DNA of 8,975 nucleotides from Chitinophagaceae bacterium. Lineage in GTDB: Bacteria > Bacteroidota > Bacteroidia > Chitinophagales > Chitinophagaceae. Position 1 is the first letter of the stretch, and each line of letters begins with the position of its first letter. The stretch spans positions 1 to 8,975 of the forward strand of contig JAOQAL010000412.1 of assembly GCA_025963615.1 (NCBI GenBank), given 5' to 3'. Under the pieces are notes generated by a model. The model did no database searches. It had not been told where the DNA came from and saw only the letters and a list, made by a program, of their open reading frames with translations. The translations under genes were made by a program, and so were the position numbers. Positions 6,275 to 8,975 of this stretch are shown here, piece after piece.

Positions 6275-8482
6275 TTAATCAGGCAATGCAAAAGCCATTA
6301 TAGTTCCTGCCGGTGATTCTTTGCTTCCGGCAACTGACACCGCTATATATTGTTTTCCATTACTCTGATACGTGCAGGGAGTGGAAGAGGCAAAGCCGGG
6401 AAGTGTTGTTTCCCATAACAAGCTGCCGGTTGCTTTATCAAAAGCCTGAAATTTTCGATCCCGCGAGCCACCCAGAAACACCAGACCGCCACGGGTTACA
6501 ATGGGTCCGGGTGAACCGGTAGAACCAGTAATTGGTTCTCCTTTTTTCTGTAGGTCAGCATTATTTCCAACAGGTATCGTCCATGCATAGTCGCCCGTAT
6601 TAAGATTGATAGCATTGAGTGTACCCCAGGGAGGTTTAATAGCAGGATGGCCTTCAGGATCTTTTAACTGGGCATAGGCTGTTACATTCAGATAGGTGAT
6701 GGCTGTGTCGACATTTTCTTTTTTAACTTCTATGTTTGATAGCCTGTTGTTTCTTATCTCTGTTATTCCTGATTCCTTTTGTAACATCCGTTCATCGGTT
6801 TTTTCAAATAGATAATCTATTATTCCATCTTCATGACCTTTTAAGATACCGGCGAAGGGCGGCATCTTTCCACTCCCTCCTTTTATTTTATTCAATGCTT
6901 CGGCTTCCGTCATTCTTTTTTTAAGATCGAGCAAGGATGGGTACAAGGGTTCATCGCCTTTTCTATCCGCTTTATGGCAGGTAGCACAATAGGAAGTATA
7001 TATCTTTTTTCCATCCTCATGAATAGACGGGTTTGCTGAAGCATCAGTGGCGGGATCAATTTTCTGGAGCAAATCGATTTCCGGCGATTCATTTGCTTTC
7101 AAATACAGAATTCCTGTTGCCGGATCATACGCTGCGCCGCCCCATTCTGATCCGCCAATAGTACCCGGAAGATTCAAGGTGCCTTTAATAGAAGGTGGGG
7201 TAAATAACCCCTCATATCTTAAGCTATTAAATAACTTAATTAATGAGTCGTGAGCTGTTACTGAAAAGTCAGAAAGATCATCGGTGGTCATGTACTGTCT
7301 TGAATATGGTTTTGGTTTTAACGGGATAGGTTGTGTAGGCCAGGCTTCTTCTCCGGGTACATCAGAAGCCGGTACCGGCCGTTCTTCTATTGGAAATAAA
7401 GACGCTCCTGTTTCACGATTTAATACATACAGAAAGCCAACTTTTGATGTTTGCGCCACGGCATCTATTTTTTTTCCATCTTTTTCAACCGTAACGAGAT
7501 TGGGAGGTGCAGGCAAGTCGTAATCCCACAAATCATGATGAATGGTTTGAAAATGCCAGATATATTTACCGGTTTTTGCATCAAGGGCCACCACGCAATT
7601 GCCAAAAAGATTCTTTCCTAAGCGGTCATATCCGTAAAAATCGTAAGAAGGAGATCCTGTAGCCAAAAACACCATTCCTCTTTTTTCATCCACACTCATG
7701 CCGCCCCAATCGTTGGCACCACCAGCATATTTCCAGGCATCTTTTGGCCAGGTATCATATCCAGGTTCGCCTGGTTTTGGAATAGTATGAAAAGTCCATT
7801 CTAATTTACCGGTTCTTATATTATAGGCCCGTATATAGCCGGGTTGCGCACCATATAATTCCGAAACTTCATTTCCAATGATCAATAAATCGTTATAAAC
7901 TATACCGGGCGATGTCGGTTTTACTGATATCTTTTCAGGATCATCTCTGATCCCCACGTTCATACTTACTTTTCCGTTTTTCCCAAATTCCCGGATAGGC
8001 GTTCCTGTCTCAGCATTCAATGCAAAAAGATCATCGCCTCCTGTAAATAAAATTCTTTTATCATTTCCATCCTCCCAATAGGTAACACCTCGAAAGGATC
8101 CGCCGCCAGGCCCTCCGTTGTAAGGGTCGAACGACCAGATCTGTTTTCCATTGCCTGCATCGATAGCATATATGCGGTGGCGGGCTGAAGCCGCATACAT
8201 GACACCATCTAAAATGATAGGATTACATTGACTACCTGCAAACCGTGAACCTTCCACAGCATCGCCTGGATTGAATGTCCACGCCAACTTTAATTGATAG
8301 ACATTCTCTTTATTGATTTCTTTTAACACCGAATAACTGCTGCTTGTAGCATCTGCTTTATAAACACTCCAGGTTCGATCCTGATTGTTGCAACCCATAA
8401 AAAGTAAAATGGCAGGCAAAAAAAACCAAACGGGATGTTTTTTCTTTCGAAGAAAAGTTATGAATGGATACCGGTTGGCCAT
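6275..8482 (-). CDS. PQQ-dependent dehydrogenase lipoprotein with inserted cytochrome c domain
   Basis: A 735-residue quinoprotein related to membrane glucose/quinate dehydrogenases. Residues 1-31 form a lipoprotein-type signal (hydrophobic 17-30, then FMGC with Cys31), so it is probably membrane-anchored and acts in the periplasm. An eight-bladed propeller is indicated by repeats such as GKQIWSF (112-118), GKLEWTF (225-231), GKYIWHF (305-311), GDYAW (630-634) and GSLLW (686-690). HHDLWDYD (315-322) and SKVGFLYVLNRETG (346-359) give Asp320 and Lys347, whose 27-residue spacing equals that of E. coli Gcd Asp466 and Lys493. A cytochrome c domain (about 488-562) is inserted before the last blades: CATCH (499-503) binds haem, and Met540 in GKMPPF is the likely second axial ligand. 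Substrate oxidation would pass electrons from PQQ to haem, then to the respiratory chain. The substrate (sugar or alcohol) is not determinable, and no PQQ synthesis genes are in the window. Confidence 0.92.
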   Translation of the reverse strand: MANRYPFITFLRKKKHPVWFFLPAILLFMGCNNQDRTWSVYKADATSSSYSVLKEINKENVYQLKLAWTFNPGDAVEGSRFAGSQCNPIILDGVMYAASARHRIYAIDAGNGKQIWSFDPYNGGPGGGSFRGVTYWEDGNDKRILFTGGDDLFALNAETGTPIREFGKNGKVSMNVGIRDDPEKISVKPTSPGIVYNDLLIIGNEVSELYGAQPGYIRAYNIRTGKLEWTFHTIPKPGEPGYDTWPKDAWKYAGGANDWGGMSVDEKRGMVFLATGSPSYDFYGYDRLGKNLFGNCVVALDAKTGKYIWHFQTIHHDLWDYDLPAPPNLVTVEKDGKKIDAVAQTSKVGFLYVLNRETGASLFPIEERPVPASDVPGEEAWPTQPIPLKPKPYSRQYMTTDDLSDFSVTAHDSLIKLFNSLRYEGLFTPPSIKGTLNLPGTIGGSEWGGAAYDPATGILYLKANESPEIDLLQKIDPATDASANPSIHEDGKKIYTSYCATCHKADRKGDEPLYPSLLDLKKRMTEAEALNKIKGGSGKMPPFAGILKGHEDGIIDYLFEKTDERMLQKESGITEIRNNRLSNIEVKKENVDTAITYLNVTAYAQLKDPEGHPAIKPPWGTLNAINLNTGDYAWTIPVGNNADLQKKGEPITGSTGSPGPIVTRGGLVFLGGSRDRKFQAFDKATGSLLWETTLPGFASSTPCTYQSNGKQYIAVSVAGSKESPAGTIMAFALPD

Positions 8483-8513
8483 AAAATGATAATGAAATTT
8501 ATTTTTCTGAAGC

Positions 8514-8568
8514 GGTTCTGATGCTACTGTTTTCTGTTATCGGTAATATACTTAAAACCATCAGAACC
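8514..8568. repeat. 10-bp perfect inverted repeat upstream of the PQQ dehydrogenase gene
   Basis: GGTTCTGATG (8514-8523) and CATCAGAACC (8559-8568) are exact reverse complements separated by 35 bases. The left arm begins 32 bases before the PQQ dehydrogenase ATG (reading minus). It could be a two-site operator or a looped RNA leader. The loop is too long for a normal terminator of the preceding SRPBCC-type gene. The remainder of this 200-base spacer shows no gene and no clear promoter. Confidence 0.45.
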
Positions 8569-8682
8569 ATGCTGCCGGGAAGCAGTTCTTTTTAGCCTTA
8601 TAAACCTGCATCCGGTCATCATCCAATAGGCAGGGACATTCACCGGCGCAGCGATAATAAGCGCAAAAATTAAATACTGACG

Positions 8683-8975
8683 CTATTCAATTTGCGGTGG
8701 TAATTTAATTTCCCGCACTACTGTTTCAAGATTCACTAATGACCTGCGAAAGGATGCTTCCAGTTTCTTTTTTCTGAAAAGATTAAACAGGAACTGGTTG
8801 ACTTTGCTTTTCTCCAGGTAAATATCAACGGTCAGTTTCGTTTGATGATCACCCGTTTTTTCTATGTAAAAATATTTCGTGCTATCCGTGGTTTCGTCGG
8901 TTTCACTGAATGAAAGTTTTTCGGGATGATAAGAATAACTAGTAGCAAGAATAACTGTTTCTTTATTATCCATTA
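8683..8975 (-). CDS. Probable SRPBCC-fold protein, C-terminal part, truncated by window edge
   Basis: About 96 residues are visible, ending at a TAG at 8685-8683. The pattern is that of the second half of a START/SRPBCC (polyketide cyclase-like) domain: SYSYHPEKLSFSETD, a strand pair (TKYFYIEKTGDHQTKLTVDIYL), then a long basic C-terminal helix (FRRSLVNLETVVREIK). An ATG at 8973-8971 exists at the edge, but typical members have 140-200 residues, so the true start is probably outside the window. These proteins bind hydrophobic ligands in a helix-grip pocket; the ligand here is unknown. It lies 200 bases upstream of the PQQ dehydrogenase gene on the same strand, too far to assume one operon. Confidence 0.6.
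   Translation of the reverse strand, partial: MDNKETVILATSYSYHPEKLSFSETDETTDSTKYFYIEKTGDHQTKLTVDIYLEKSKVNQFLFNLFRKKKLEASFRRSLVNLETVVREIKLPPQIE

Noticed and set aside
1..8975. CRISPR array, tRNA, rRNA, insertion sequence or defence system
   Set aside because: No spaced direct repeats, cloverleaf, transposase or known defence domains were seen on either strand.

Overview
The window looks like chromosomal DNA of a Bacteroidota member, probably of the Chitinophagaceae type. This rests on AT-rich spacers, near absence of Shine-Dalgarno sequences, two promoters of the Bacteroidetes TTTG / TAnnTTTG form, and gene types common in that group: an exported SelA-like PLP enzyme beside an exported amidohydrolase, an LpxR-type outer membrane protein, and a PQQ lipoprotein with an internal cytochrome c. 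The species is an inference; no rRNA or other marker is present.

Left part (1-2055, minus strand): a two-gene unit. The upstream gene (427-2055) encodes a PLP-dependent SelA-like / aminotransferase class V-fold enzyme with a twin-arginine signal and an extra C-terminal beta-rich domain. The downstream gene (1-312, cut by the window edge) encodes a signal-peptide-bearing amidohydrolase. Cytoplasmic versions of such pairs are known; here both partners appear to be exported.

Middle gap (2056-3137): no intact gene, but decayed coding sequence on the plus strand. A clear C-terminal piece of an AAA+ ATPase (2417-2752) is followed, with an ATGA overlap, by a possible frameshifted DUF4157-like remnant. 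Together they resemble the end of an extracellular contractile injection system locus that has been lost. An earlier fragment (2164-2346) is also protein-like but unassigned.

Right of the gap (3096-4886, plus): an AraC-family regulator with a perfect TAnnTTTG promoter element, followed by a short-chain dehydrogenase/reductase (SDR) homologue that lacks the catalytic tyrosine. Next (4979-6088, plus) is an LpxR-family lipid A 3'-O-deacylase behind a well-spaced Bacteroidetes promoter; its start region carries two overlapping, mutually exclusive inverted repeats. The convergent spacer (6089-6274) holds a 7-bp tandem repeat and a compact hairpin.

Right end (6275-8975, minus): a lipoprotein PQQ-dependent dehydrogenase with a cytochrome c domain inserted in its propeller, a spacer with a 10-bp inverted repeat, and the C-terminal part of a probable SRPBCC-fold protein. 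Apart from the two-gene unit and the AraC/SDR pair, the genes do not form an obvious shared pathway. I found no CRISPR array, tRNA, rRNA, transposase or clearly new defence system.
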